Shown piece by piece: positions 11,712 to 22,887 of a stretch of DNA of 64,000 nucleotides. The notes under the pieces are model-generated. The model searched no databases and had not been told where the DNA came from. It saw only the letters and a list, made by a program, of their open reading frames with translations. Source of the stretch: Diphasiastrum complanatum (lineage: Eukaryota > Streptophyta > Lycopodiopsida > Lycopodiales > Lycopodiaceae); assembly GCA_029204225.1 (NCBI GenBank), contig CM055107.1, positions 13,117,408 through 13,181,407 on the forward strand, written 5' to 3'. A program made the position numbers and the translations under genes. The first letter of the stretch is position 1. The number at the start of each line of letters is the position of its first letter.

Positions 11712-12231
11712 TCATAGTGCTCTCGAGCTTGAACTTCTTCCTTGATGTCGATGATGGCCTTGTCGAAGGTCATGGTAGGATCTTTTGCTAGTAGGATCCC
11801 GGTAGTCTGGAACGATCTTGGTATGGAACGTAGCAGGTAGCTGAGTTTCTTCTCTTATAAGACTGTGTGATACATTCCAGCATTGTGTAATGACAGGAAC
11901 AAGTTCTTCATTTGATGAAGTTGGTGAGATCTTTGCCATCCCATCTTAGATAAGTAAGTTGATCTTCTAGATGCATGATTTGATTGCATGACTTGGTCTA
12001 GAATCTGCTGATGAGTGTGTCCCACATCTCTCTGGCGTTAGAGATTGATGCAAAGTCGAGAGTGATGTTGTCTTCGATGGAAGAGAAGATGACAACTACT
12101 GTTTTGTCATTCTTCTCCTTCAATTCTTGAAGCTCTTTGCCTGTGCTGGCTGGCATCTCTTTGGTGCCGTCCACCCAAGGCCATAATGCTTCTCCTCTTA
12201 GGATGAGTGAAGTCTTTACTTTCCAGGCCAA
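11712..12231 (-). pseudogene. Copia gag fragments
   Basis: The first 77 codons (12231-11998) give a UBN2-type Copia gag start: AWKVKTSLILRGEALWPWVDG, then SSIEDNITLDFASI and AREMWDTL. A second frame at 11939-11712 continues with a gag tail in another register, so at least one frameshift separates them. The primer binding site lies about 140 bases upstream at 12385-12374, as expected for the leader of this element. Confidence 0.75.
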
Positions 12232-12373
12232 GAAATTTGACCCGCCTATCTCAAAGGACTATGCATATCTTCAATTGCATGCTGCTAATGGAGGCCATAG
12301 CTTGGTTGTGAACAACCTGTGTTGTTTTCGAAATCTGCACACTCCGATACCACTGAGGTGAACTTCGGCGATT

Positions 12374-12385
12374 GCTCTGATACCA
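12374..12385 (-). promoter_or_regulatory. Copia primer binding site (tRNA-iMet)
   Basis: The minus strand reads TGGTATCAGAGC, the 12-base complement of the 3' end of plant initiator methionine tRNA used by most plant Copia elements. It lies just upstream of the gag start at 12231. The 5' LTR should begin at about 12387 and extend to higher coordinates, ending toward the primer site with ...GCATCA. Confidence 0.8.
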
Positions 12386-12386
12386 C

Positions 12387-13635
12387 TGATGCGGATCCGG
12401 TAGATTGGACAATCACGATTCACTGATGCGAAGCTTAGATAGAGTCGATCTATGCAGTTGGAGCTACTGCTTCATACCGCGATCTATCCTCCTCCAAACT
12501 ACAGACTGACACTACAGATCTGATGTAAAAACTTTATAAGCAGTAGATAATGTTAACCAACTAAGATTGAGAAACAGCGGAAGTATAATCTACTAATAGC
12601 AAGCACCATATAATCATTCACAGATTATGCAAGTCTGGCAAGTAACTACAACAAAGGAAATAAGAAGAAATAAGCAAATATTGAAAATAAAAAAATGAAG
12701 AAGATTGAAAAACATGTAATTTTTATATCTCATTGATGCACACAAACATGATTTAGAGTTGAACATGTTACTGAAAGTACTTGAACCTTGTGGCTATCTC
12801 CTATTCTAGAATGTCACCTCATATTTTCTCCCCACAATGTGTAGGTTTTTCCTATCAAGAAAAGATTAGAACCTCGCCTTTAACGAGAGAAAAGTAAAGG
12901 CTACACACCTTCCTAGAATTGGCAATTCCATTCAACTCTTTCATGATTTGCCATCTACACACCCTAGACCCTAAAATAGCTTAATGTCGTGATTGATAGG
13001 CATATACTAGGCATATTATACATAGCATTTACATAAACCATACACCCTAAACATTAAACCCCTTTCTCTAGACCCCTAAGCCTTCTACTTTGCATTCTAA
13101 TCTAATTCTAGATTCATGTTCTAATCTGATTAATAACTATAAGAAACTAATCTTTGCATAAATTCAAATTCATAAGAGAAAATATAAAGTTAGTTAGATG
13201 AACAACACAATTAGTACTCATGGGATTACCTATCATTTGTTGGATTTGAGCTTTGTATCGAGTGTCCTTTAGTTTATTCCTAAAAAGATCTCTAATTAGC
13301 TTATCAACACGAATTGATTTTAGTTTAAAGTGTCGTGAAGTCATAGGTTTAGAGAAGCATAGATTGGATTTTTTCTTCTAAAGTACAAGATGAGCTGAAA
13401 AACTTTACTACCATAATACCTACAGAATCGTTTAGAATCCAACTACAACTAACAAAAACGTCTACATCCTTAAGTGTGTTTAACCAAAGCTCATTAATAG
13501 AAGGAAGCAATGCTTTGAAACAACGATTTAGCGACTTAGAAAGGTCAGTCGGCATAGCTTTACATGATGCTACAATAGTTTTATAGGTAACAATTTGTTA
13601 AGAGCATAGTCTAGATGTCACATGGACCCATTGCC
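12387..13635. other. Probable LTR start and gene-free stretch
   Basis: The left part is the presumed 5' LTR of the minus-strand Copia, starting in plus sense with TGATGCGGATCC. Its outer end could not be fixed because no matching 3' LTR was found. From about 12700 to 13635 there are only short frames on both strands with no recognised motif. Confidence 0.4.
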
Positions 13636-13866
13636 TCATTGAAAGGTTTGATGGTTCTAGTTTTCACTTGTGGAAACTTAAGATGCGAAGGGCTTTTGTT
13701 AGAGAAAGATTTACTCAAAGTTGTGGAAGGGGCCGAACGGAAGCCTACCACAGGGTTAGAAGAAATACTTGGCAAGTGGGAGACGCAAGATGACCTCCTT
13801 ATTCTTAATTTAAAGGATAATATAATTATCCATGTAAGCCATGCCAAGACCTCTAGCTCTCAGTAA
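13636..13866 (+). pseudogene. Copia gag scrap
   Basis: The plus strand reads ERFDGSSFHLWKLKMRR, then after a one-base frameshift LLLEKDLLKVVEGAER and DDLLILNLKDNIIIHV. This is the conserved start of a UBN2-type Copia gag. It ends at about 13866, where CACTA transposase sequence begins almost at once. The frameshift makes it dead. No primer binding site or LTR is visible beside it. Confidence 0.75.
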
Positions 13867-13869
13867 GCA

Positions 13870-15140
13870 AAATGACAAACCTTGGCTTGAAGGTACTCTA
13901 TATCGAGACGAGTTTGAGGAGGCAAGCATGTGTCTACATTGTGAGGAACACCACTATAGACAAGATTTAACAGGAAACACTAGACCCACTATAGTGGTAA
14001 GGCATTTTCTCATCATACCCAGGATAAGTCATATGTCCAAGTAAATCCATAGCAGAGCTTATGACATGGCATTCGAGCAATCGTTCTTCCAATGACACTA
14101 TGAAGATCTTTGTTGATTGTCCAGAATGGAAGCATGTGTATGCGACTTGGCGTGAGTTCAAGGATGAGCCTCACATTTGCATTTGGTGTTGGCGATGGAT
14201 GGTGTGAATCCATTCAGATTGTGCTCCTCATCATGGTCTACTGGCCAGTTGTTCTTGTGAATTACAACATTCCTCTTTGGTTGAGTATCAAGAAGAAGCA
14301 CTTAATGCTTGCCCTTCATACCCCAAAACAATACAAGAAAAAAAAAATTGGACGTGTATCTTGATAGTTGAGCTGAAGATTTTGTGGCAAGGAGTTCAAG
14401 TGATTGATATTTCAAGGCCACACAGATAAAGAAATTTTGTGGTGAAGGGGGTTTTTGATGTGGACAATGCATGACTTTTCTAGATATGGAGAGTGTTCTG
14501 GTAAGATATTGTTCCTATTTGTTTTTAACATTGAATCTCATGTGTATTCTTTGTTGATTGTCCAGAATGGAAGCATGTGTATGCGACTTGGCGTGAGTTC
14601 AAGGATGAGCCTCACATTTGCATTTGGTGTTGGCGATGGATGGTGTGAATCCATTCAGATTGTGCTCCTCATCATGGTCTACTGGCCAGTTGTTCTTGTG
14701 AATTACAACATTCCTCTTTGGTTGAGTATCAAGAAGAAGCACTTAATGCTTGCCCTTCATACCCCAAAACAATACAAGAAAAAAAAATTGGATGTGTATC
14801 TTGATAGTTGAGCTGAAGATTTTGTGGCAAGGAGTTCAAGTGATTGATATTTCAAGGCCACACAGATAAAGAAATTTTGTGGTGAAGGGGGTTTTTGATG
14901 TGGACAATGCATGACTTTTCTAGATATGGAGAGTGTTCTGGTAAGATATTGTTCCTATTTGTTTTTAACATTGAATCTCATGTGTATTCACAAATTTTCT
15001 TTCGATTCAATCATTACACTCACAAAAGCGTCACTCACAACATCTATGAAAGATGGTTTTTGAGGGCCACACTCGATACCTTCCGCCCAATCACCCTCTA
15101 CACGATGGACTTGTTGGTCAATGTCCCCATGCCATGAAGG
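13870..15140 (+). pseudogene. CACTA (En/Spm) TNP2-like transposase remnant
   Basis: Plus-strand blocks in several frames match the plant TNP2 transposase (Transposase_21 family). In order: a cysteine-rich start near 13880-13960, VVRHF-IIPRISHM (family form LRYFPLIPRLQRL), ELMTWH near 14050, CPEWKHVYATWREFKDEP, WPVVLVNYNIPLWLSIKKKH, LDVYLD, an MWTMHDFSRYGECSGK block, and EGHTRYLPPNHPLH near 15060. The enzyme would cut and move CACTA transposons. Frameshifts, stops and an internal 440 bp duplication break it. No CACTA terminal inverted repeat was found. Confidence 0.8.
14107..14987 (+). repeat. 440/441 bp tandem duplication inside TNP2 remnant
   Basis: Unit 1 is 14107-14547 and unit 2 is 14548-14987. 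I could find only two differences: a poly-A run of ten versus nine, and a C-to-T change in GGACGTG/GGATGTG, the latter at a CpG. Each unit carries the same TNP2 blocks from CPEWKHV to YGECSGK. The duplication is far younger than the decay of the reading frame, because both copies share the same stops. Confidence 0.95.
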
Positions 15141-18100
15141 TACATCATATATTTGGGCCGATTGTTATTTTTTCAACATTTACTCTCTTTGTGCTAACAA
15201 TAATTTTGATTAAACTTGTGTGCTTGTTTTTTAATCTTGCAGACAAGTGATTGGATTCAAATTTGGAGATCCAATTAAGATTCAGGGTGCCTCCCTCCTT
15301 GTATGAGGAGGCTATCAATATTTCATGAACTTTCGTATTGGCCCGGATAATTGTCGACAAACCATCTTTTGGATCAATGCATGTATTCAAAAATGTAGGG
15401 AGCATAATTTGGGAGTGTTAAATTTCCTGAAATTTGGACCATAAATAGATCTACAATTGATCCACAAGAGGTGTTGGATGCTAGTTAGATTGATCATCCA
15501 CAAATATAATCATTAGATCTTGATTTAGATGAAAAATATGCACTTAACTAGCAATAACAACATGTAAATTGATCAATATAGGTGATGAGCGGCCTCACAA
15601 GTGTACACGTTCAACTCGACTTTTAATAATTTAAAAGTCTAAGTTTAATCTTGTAACTTTCTAAAAAATGTTTTATTTGTCCCATACTAACTAGTTGGCA
15701 TTGCAAGTTGGGCTTATACATGTAGAATGCCATATTTGGGCCTTTTGCTAGAACATTAAAGATTGACACTTCAATTATACATGTAGGATGCCATACTTGG
15801 GCCTTTCTTATTTTAAAAATGTGATAATTTTATAGGCTATTTTGAGCAAGATGCAACTTTCTTGAGTATTCTTGCATTCCAGTGAAATGCTCCTTGAGCC
15901 TCGTATTTCAGCTCTGCACAAATTTTCACGCTTACTAGTATGTAAATGTCGATTTTCAAATGTTTCCAAATATTGGGAGGGAAATATTTCGACGTTTCAA
16001 GAGTAACATTTAATTCTGGTTACGGACCAAAGACACTTTCAATGTGACTACAATAAGTTAGATTTGTTTGCATTTAAAGTTGTTTAGATAGATGCATAAA
16101 GAAGTTAAAAAAATGGTATATTATTAACTTTTTGTTATTTTTCTCTCCTACATTCTATTTGTTATACGGCCTTTTTCGGGCTCATATTTTTTTAATTGAG
16201 TGCACATTGTGCTGTCCAAATGGACAAACGTGTCATGAAAATAATTTAGATTTAGTCTAGTAAAATTTTTAAAAATGCGATTGAATTGTATTTCAATTTT
16301 GTCAGATGAATTTCAAGAGGTCGATATGATGGGATTTAATGAAGATGATGTTGCTCCTCTTTGCAAAGAGCATCAACCACCTAGTAGTGGAAGTGTAGGT
16401 AATTAGGGTGATTAAGTAGAGATTGTGGAACACGAGCATAATGTATAGATGTAGTTACTCAAGATGATGCAGTTGTTGCTCAATAGATACAAACAGTGGC
16501 AAAGTAGCTACTCCTGATCCAAATGATTGACTTGAAAATTTCTTATTTTGATTAAAAGATATTTACGAAAATGATTTATATAGACATTTTTTACTCTTTC
16601 GAAAAATGATTGCCTTTGTTACAAATTTAAAATTTTCTCTTTTAAAATAAGATTTTAAGGTTTTTTTTTTTTTATTGTGTTATTTAAAGTGATTGGTATT
16701 ATATTATATTGAAGTACTAAGTCTTAATAAAAAAAAAATTGTAATATTTTTTTAGTGCTAAAATTGTAAGAATGAAGTGCAAAGAAGATTTTGGAAGAAA
16801 TGTTGATTTTGATTTTTGTTTTTGCAAAAATCTTAAACTTTGCACAATTTTAAATGTATCTATTTAATTAGTCATTGTTCATAAGAACAAATTGCACAAA
16901 TTTTATTTTTGTGATTTTTAATCATTTTAGTGCATGATATGATATTACAATAGCTCGCATCACTCATATTAAATTAAAAACATTTGAAAAATAAAGCGGT
17001 TTAGAAAAAAAAATCAATTTTGGAATTTAAGACTCAAAATTTATGTGAATTACCTGAAAATCATAACGGCCTTTAGAAAACGAGTCTCTCTGCCATTTAT
17101 CTTTTCAATTTTTTTTGTCTATTGTGGATGTTAATGTGTCTGTGAATTTAATCTTTATAACTGCACTTGGTTCTTGAATGAAATCATTGATCTCATGGCT
17201 ATCCAAGACGTTTCAAAGATCAATGGTAGGCATGCTGCCACGTAGACTACTGACAAGTTTGCAAGCAAGCCTCATAAAACTATTTCAAATATCAAGCTTT
17301 CAAAATTTGTAGCAAAATTGTGATGGGAAAGGGTGCATAACAATTGACTTTCTTGTTTAAGTAATCATTTGACCTATGAATTCGGATGAAGGGGAAAAGG
17401 CCTTTGAAAGGGTTTTGAAAGCTCCAAAAAGCACACATGAGATTCAATCCTTTAGCAAGAGGCTATATTATTGGGGACCTACTATGCAAGGACATAAAAA
17501 ACTACAATATTAGGAACTTAACATCAATGCTCATGTTCCTTCTTTTGTTTTCAATTATTTTCATCCCATTTCTCCTCATGACCAATTTTATCTTTTCTCG
17601 ACATTCAACTTCCATTAATTCCCTATTAAAATTTGACAACGAGAGAGTGAATCAACAATTCATTTCTTGTAGCTTTTAGAATTGGACGATTGATTTCAAA
17701 TTCAATTGGTTGGTTGATGGGGACTTTGCCGATTTTTCATGAGTAGGGATTACCATGCAAGAAGTGGCCAATGGAACTTGTAATCTTTATTGTTGATGGA
17801 TTATGCCCATTCTTCATAAGCGTTGCTTACCGTGCAACAATCAGTACCCCCTAGTTGGAGCCGAGTCCAAGGTGCAAGGGTAGTGGAGCTGAGTCCAAGG
17901 TGCAAGGATTTTGCACAAACTCCGAGTGGGTGTTGTGGGCATATACATGGATGTGATGGTGTTGAAGGAAATATATAGAATGGATGAGAGTGATGTAGGC
18001 CTCCACCATGCCATGTGCTGAAAATAAGTGGAGGTGTGGTGGGGGGAATAAGTTGATGTTATTTAAAGTTACAACGTGGTGATGAATGCAAAGAAACGAA

Positions 18101-18186
18101 TCATTTACTATCAATAGAGATACATACATGAACAAAAAAACAAAGAAGCTATATATTGACGACGACATGCAATAACGACGAATGAC
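15141..18186. other. AT-rich gene-free stretch
   Basis: No supportable gene. Positions 15280-15520 may be further decayed CACTA sequence, since a weak open reading continues there. Positions 16100-17100 are strongly AT-rich with homopolymer runs. Around 17860-17910 a 27-base word containing GAGTCCAAGGTGCAAGG occurs twice in tandem. Confidence 0.4.
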
Positions 18187-18238
18187 ATGGCACGTCTTCA
18201 ACATTCCGCGTTCTTTTTACTCAGTCTTCCTCTTCTTA

Positions 18239-18439
18239 CTACTCCTCTGCGCTGTGGCGTTGCTTCTTCGTCCTTGGTAAAGCCTGGTCTTTCCTCGAGA
18301 GCATCACACTCCACGCGTAATGCAAAGCCAGCTTCACCTGCCCACATACATGATCACTATAATAACATTGTTTGAAGCAATTCAAGTAACCATTACTGCT
18401 TGCATCTGTGATTGCAAGCCTATACACTGCAGGTCCCAT
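18239..18439 (-). other. Unexplained short open frame upstream of tetraspanin
   Basis: A 66-codon minus-strand frame begins GPAVYRLAITDASSNGYLNC and a plus-strand frame overlaps it. It lies about 220 bases upstream of the tetraspanin start and would be divergent from it. No motif is recognised and no promoter is obvious. It may be chance or an exon of a decayed gene. Confidence 0.15.
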
Positions 18440-18548
18440 ATTTGTTTTTCTGTAGCAAGCTTGGTAGTCTCTGGACTTTGAAGTGGGCTTTGTGGTTTGC
18501 CTTGCTGATGCGGTGTTATACGGTGTTGAGATAATCTTTAGAGTTTGA

Positions 18549-18558
18549 TGTTATAAGT
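18549..18558 (+). promoter_or_regulatory. Possible TATA element of tetraspanin gene
   Basis: A TGTTATAAGT motif lies about 100 bases before the start codon, a distance that would give a 5' leader of about 70-80 bases. The match to the plant TATA consensus is only fair and no other core element was identified. Confidence 0.3.
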
Positions 18559-18657
18559 GTTCAATCAGCAGAATTAAGCAGTGCCTGTGTGGCGATTGTT
18601 CGGCAGAAATCATATAGCTTTTGTGGAATCTGTTGGATCTGATAGCAGCAGCTCAAA

Positions 18658-19576
18658 ATGGGTCTCAGCAACTACCTGACCGGAATATTGAACTTTGTGA
18701 CAATGGCGTTGTCTTTACCAATAATTGGAGTAGGTATCTGGCTTGCGCATAAGCACAACACAGACTGTGTTCGATTCCTGCAATGGCCAGTCATTATAAT
18801 CGGTGTCTTCATTCTACTCGTATCTTTGGCTGGATTCATTGGCGGATGCTTCCGAGTGACGTGCCTCCTCTGGGTTTATCTGTTCGTCATGTTCCTGCTG
18901 ATCCTGCTGCTGCTTTGTTTTACCGTGTTTGCGTTCGTGGTCACCAATCCTGGAGCGGGGCGTGCTTTAGCGGGCAGAGGATTCAAGGAATACAGATTGC
19001 AGGACTATTCTACTTGGCTGCAAAAAAGAGTAGACAATAACAAAAACTGGGATCGCATTAAGAGCTGTCTCATGGATGCAAAAGTTTGCAGCGACTTGAA
19101 TAATGAATTCCCCACTGCAGATGCATTCAACCAGGCCCACTTATCTCCTACTCAGGTATTTTGAGACTTCGATCGCTCAATGTAAGAGAGAAACAGATCC
19201 TTCTCTGGCTTTCTCAGAAGTGGACGTTCTTGAGCTTGTAACTAATTTTGTTTCGGGTTTTTTTTGGCTGCAGTCTGGATGTTGCAAACCTCCTCAGTCA
19301 TGTGGCTATACCTTCGTGAATGCAACTATTTGGGATAATCCAACCACATCATCGGCAGATACTGACTGCTCCGTCTGGAATAATCAACAGCTTTGTTTTG
19401 ACTGCAATTCGTGCCGAGCCGGCGTCCTGCAAAACATAAAGCAGGATTGGCGCAAGGTTGCGGCGGTAAACATTGTGATGTTTATCTTTTTCGTTGTGGT
19501 ATATTCCATAGGCTGCTGCGCCTTCAGAAACTCCCGGAGGGAGCGTACTCCCTTTTACGGCAAGCCATACGTGTGA
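18658..19576 (+). CDS. Tetraspanin (plant TET family)
   Basis: Two exons: 18658-19155 (ends ACTCAG|GTATTT) and 19274-19576 (after TTGGCTGCAG). Joined they encode 266 residues, the usual plant tetraspanin length. Four membrane segments lie near residues 9-28, 42-65, 70-96 and 218-240. The large outer loop carries the plant signature SGCCKPPQSC at about residues 167-176, starting exon 2, plus further cysteines for disulphides. A short cytosolic tail ends in YGKPYV. Tetraspanins organise membrane microdomains and exosome-like vesicles at the plasma membrane. The start is the first ATG in frame with TM1, in a CAAAATGG context. The single intron at this position resembles Arabidopsis TET8-like genes (family knowledge). 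No damage is seen, so the gene looks functional. Confidence 0.95.
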
Positions 19577-21044
19577 TGCAACATATTAAATATTAGCTGT
19601 TGAGATTATTCAACTTAAGGATGAACATGCAACAACATTATACTACAGGTTTCATCTGATGTTTTATCCGCAGCAAGTTTGCAAATCTGCGATCGTTATT
19701 TCTTGCAGGTGCCAGGTGATTTGTGGACCAAAAAGACATCAGATCTGAATACATTGAACTTGCTTTGGAATGTACTGTATCTAGAATAGCGATAAACCTC
19801 CGTACCTTCATTCATCATCTCGCATTTTAGATTTTCAGTTTCCATCAAAGGACATGATAAGCTAGAAACAGAAATTTGCGTCACTGAGAGGTTGAAGATC
19901 GAAGGATCTCACCTCTTTCGCTGTAAGGCCATTCAGAAGATTTCATTTCAACTAACTTTGAAGTACAAGCAAATGTAGCCTGATTGAGATGATGAATTTT
20001 CAGGTCTTGGAAGGACTTCTATGCATGAGAAGTTTTCGGGAAAAACCCATTGTTGATTTGGTATCCTTTGTATTTTTTTTTGGGTACATTTCAGATATCT
20101 GCATATTTCTGTGTTGCGGAAGGTTACTAAAGCTGTGTAGCTGAATATCACTAGCTTACCCGTTGACTATAAGTGTTGAGGGCGCAAACTTCACAGTAAT
20201 AATGCAACTATTGCTCTGTAGGCTAGTTGATTGAGACTTGTCTTCTGAATGCTGAATCTTGAATAATAGACGCTGAGTGCTCACCGTCTAAAATGCTTAG
20301 TCCTTATAACTTACAGTTTAAGACGATCCAAATTTGAAGAGCTCTTCATAATGTTAAACGTAGTAGTAGATACCCGATAAGTCATAACAAGACACCTAAT
20401 AATCGAACCGTAGATGATTTTCATGACTCACAACTTAGGAGGGTTAACGAGCTCTTCAAAAATGGTTTGAAACAAAATAGTAGGAACCCATGGCAAGACA
20501 CATCAATTGTCACACTTACACAATTAGCTCTAATGTGGACCCTCTAACATTTTTAAGAGATCGTTAAACACTAAGTCTTGTTGGTAGATCCCCTAGACAC
20601 TCGAATAAATCATATGGATCAGTCGATATAGGAGAGATGTGTGTCTTGTGCATTGATTTGGTGTAAATTGAATCATATTTTGTGTAAACCTAGATAACGC
20701 ATTGGAGATGTTTGTGATTTGATTCATTAAAGACTATGTTTGAAATAAAGCGAATGTCTTAAAGAACAACTTTGTGACCAAAAAAAAGATCGCCCTAATT
20801 TTGAAATGACCTCAATTAATCAAACTTATTCGTACTTCAAATTGTGATTGATGTAAACATTGTGTCAAGCTCTAGTATTGGAAGACCTCAGGACTTCACT
20901 CCATATTGACAGCACAATATTGATTCAACGGATGATGAAATGGTGACATAAATTTTAACCCATGCACTACCCTTAGATATCAATAGGTAATTCCCACCTC
21001 TACTAATCCATACACTAACCGTCCACTAGACATGGTCAACTCTA
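19577..21044. other. Tetraspanin 3' region and gene-free stretch
   Basis: The first 200-300 bases are presumably the tetraspanin 3' UTR. No clear polyadenylation signal stands out. From about 19900 to 21044 no gene or transposon motif is recognised; short frames occur on both strands. Confidence 0.4.
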
Positions 21045-21230
21045 ACTATAGTATAGTGGCCCCTGCATGCTCTAAAGTTGACTATAACTTAAGTCATGGT
21101 ACACTAATATAGTCATAGTGGCGCCTACATGCACTAAAGTTGACTATAACTCAAGTCATGGTACACTAATATAGTCATAGTGGCACCTACATGCACTAAA
21201 GTTGACTATAACTCAAGTCATGGTACACTA
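21045..21230 (+). repeat. 62 bp tandem repeat, three copies
   Basis: Three units of 62 bases share CTAAAGTTGACTATAACT followed by AAGTCATGGTACACTA. The first copy has several changes, while the second and third differ only at about one base. The array ends at GGCCACACTA. It is not coding and lies in gene-free DNA. Confidence 0.9.
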
Positions 21231-21531
21231 GGCCACACTATATTCCTACTAGATCTCACTCAAGTCCTTTAACCTCTTCTAGGTCACACCCAACCTAAGG
21301 CTAGTTGCTAACAAACAAGGATTGACTAGGAACATAACATGTTTATTCTCTTAAAGATATTTCTACCCTCATGAATGGAAGTATTAGGATAAAATCTTGT
21401 TAGGCTTTCAAACCTTTCACAAGAGTGATCTATCTTCTAATCTACATTTCCAATGAGCTAAGTACTTATAAACTAAACAATTTCTCAACCTTTTTTTCGT
21501 ATCTAGCACATTCTCTTGCTTCAAAGGTACA

Positions 21532-21533
<2 letters not shown>

Positions 21534-21593
<60 letters not shown>
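21534..21593 (+). repeat. (GT)30 microsatellite
   Basis: A pure run of 30 GT units, followed by a TATGTGTG interruption. From 21680 to 21900 the flank stays rich in TGTATGTG and GAGTGAGAGTG words, a decayed extension of the same slippage-prone sequence. Cysteine-valine and threonine-histidine open frames across it are artefacts of the repeat. Confidence 0.97.
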
Positions 21594-21600
<7 letters not shown>

Positions 21601-22187
21601 TACACTAGTAAAGAGTGCCCGTCATTGATGGGCAATGGAGGCCGATCTAGGTGGCAGCCGATGATTTGGATGGTGGCTGATCTCGCATCTATGTATGTGT
21701 GTGTATTCATGATAGTGCATATATCTATGCATGCGTGTATGTATGAGTGAGAGTGTTCATGTATGAGTGAGAGTGTGGACGCATGTGTGCATTTGTACAT
21801 GTATGTGTCTGTACATGCATGTGCATGTGTAATGTGTACATGTATGCGTATGTGTGAGAATGTGTGTACATATATGTGTATGTGTGAGAATGTACGTACA
21901 TTTTAGAAGACCATGCTCTGAATTTTAAAATTTTTATATGTGGTTTATAATCACATGCAATGCAAACTTCAAAAGATTAGCCACTTTGAGCTTTTTATGC
22001 GTACAAACATGTAAAGCCATTCTATGTGTAGAATACATGTAAAACCACATATTCACTATGAAAAATGTGTGAAAGATGCATTAGTATGGGTACAACATTT
22101 AGTTAGGTGCAAATCAATCAAGAAAGGAAGACATTCCACATACATAAAATTTTAGTAAATGAATCTATTATATTTTTATTTAAAAAC

Positions 22188-22532
22188 TCAATAATTCTCA
22201 AAAAGTTCTTTCCACAAATCACATTTAAAGCCTTGGGAGCACACCAAGGTATCTATCATCTGTGACACATTAGTAATATCTACAACCAATACTGCTCTAT
22301 AAATGTATGCTAGATATTGTACTAACAAACCCACATCTAATAACATATGGTGTTCCCATGGAACCAAATATATCTGCCGTCTTGTAAATCCTTTAAATAC
22401 TCCGCATATAGCTGCAACAACCAAATAATTGTGCAGATGTATTCGCCATCGCGGAAAACAAACCGCTCCATAAAGCCCTGCACGAACGTTCGTTGATTGA
22501 CAATGACCTTCACCATCTGCAAAAACATACAC
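22188..22532 (-). other. Unidentified 114-codon open frame
   Basis: A minus-strand frame begins YVFADGEGHCQS and contains RRQIYLVPWEHHMLLDVG and VSQMIDTLVC. No family is recognised. It lies about 350 bases beyond the stop of the PIF1-like helicase remnant on the same strand, so it may be part of the same element or sequence captured by it. No splice sites or promoter were assigned. Confidence 0.25.
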
Positions 22533-22887
22533 ACTGGTTAATTTAATGCAATTACTTAAAACATAATCAATAGCAAGTTGGAATAAAGATACTTGCTCGT
22601 TCCAACAGCCTGCTCGACAAAATCTACAAAAAAGAAATACAATGTTAGTATAAGCCTTATGTCAAATCAAGTACTGAACTCAAAATCCTGACTATATCCA
22701 AGAACCTCCTTCTACACAACCTTCTCCGTGTACAAAATTTGACAGATTTTTCCTCCAAATCTAACCGTAACTCTAACTCTAACTCTAACTTTACCCTGCA
22801 TCCCAAATGCTAAGTCTAACTCCAATTCTAACTCTAACTGTACCTTGCATCTCGAAACCATAAACCATAAACATCACGTCAAACTTA

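Larger units (their letters stand above)
8228..12386 (-). mobile_element. Decayed Ty1/Copia retrotransposon
   Basis: The full domain order is present on the minus strand: gag (12231-11712), zinc knuckle and protease (11503-11063), integrase (10742-10530 and flanks), reverse transcriptase (9524-8769) and RNase H (8497-8228, ending near the ADIFTKPLD block). The order gag-protease-integrase-RT is diagnostic of Copia. A primer binding site complementary to initiator methionine tRNA lies at 12385-12374. Many stops and frameshifts break it, so it is not autonomous. The 3' LTR could not be located. Confidence 0.9.

Noticed and set aside
21417-21800. Frames of Cys-Val and Thr-His repeats
   Set aside because: Artefact of the GT microsatellite.
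22745-22850. Telomere-like TAACTC repeats
   Set aside because: The unit is CTAACT/CTCTAA, not the plant CCCTAAA telomere repeat, and the run is short and irregular.
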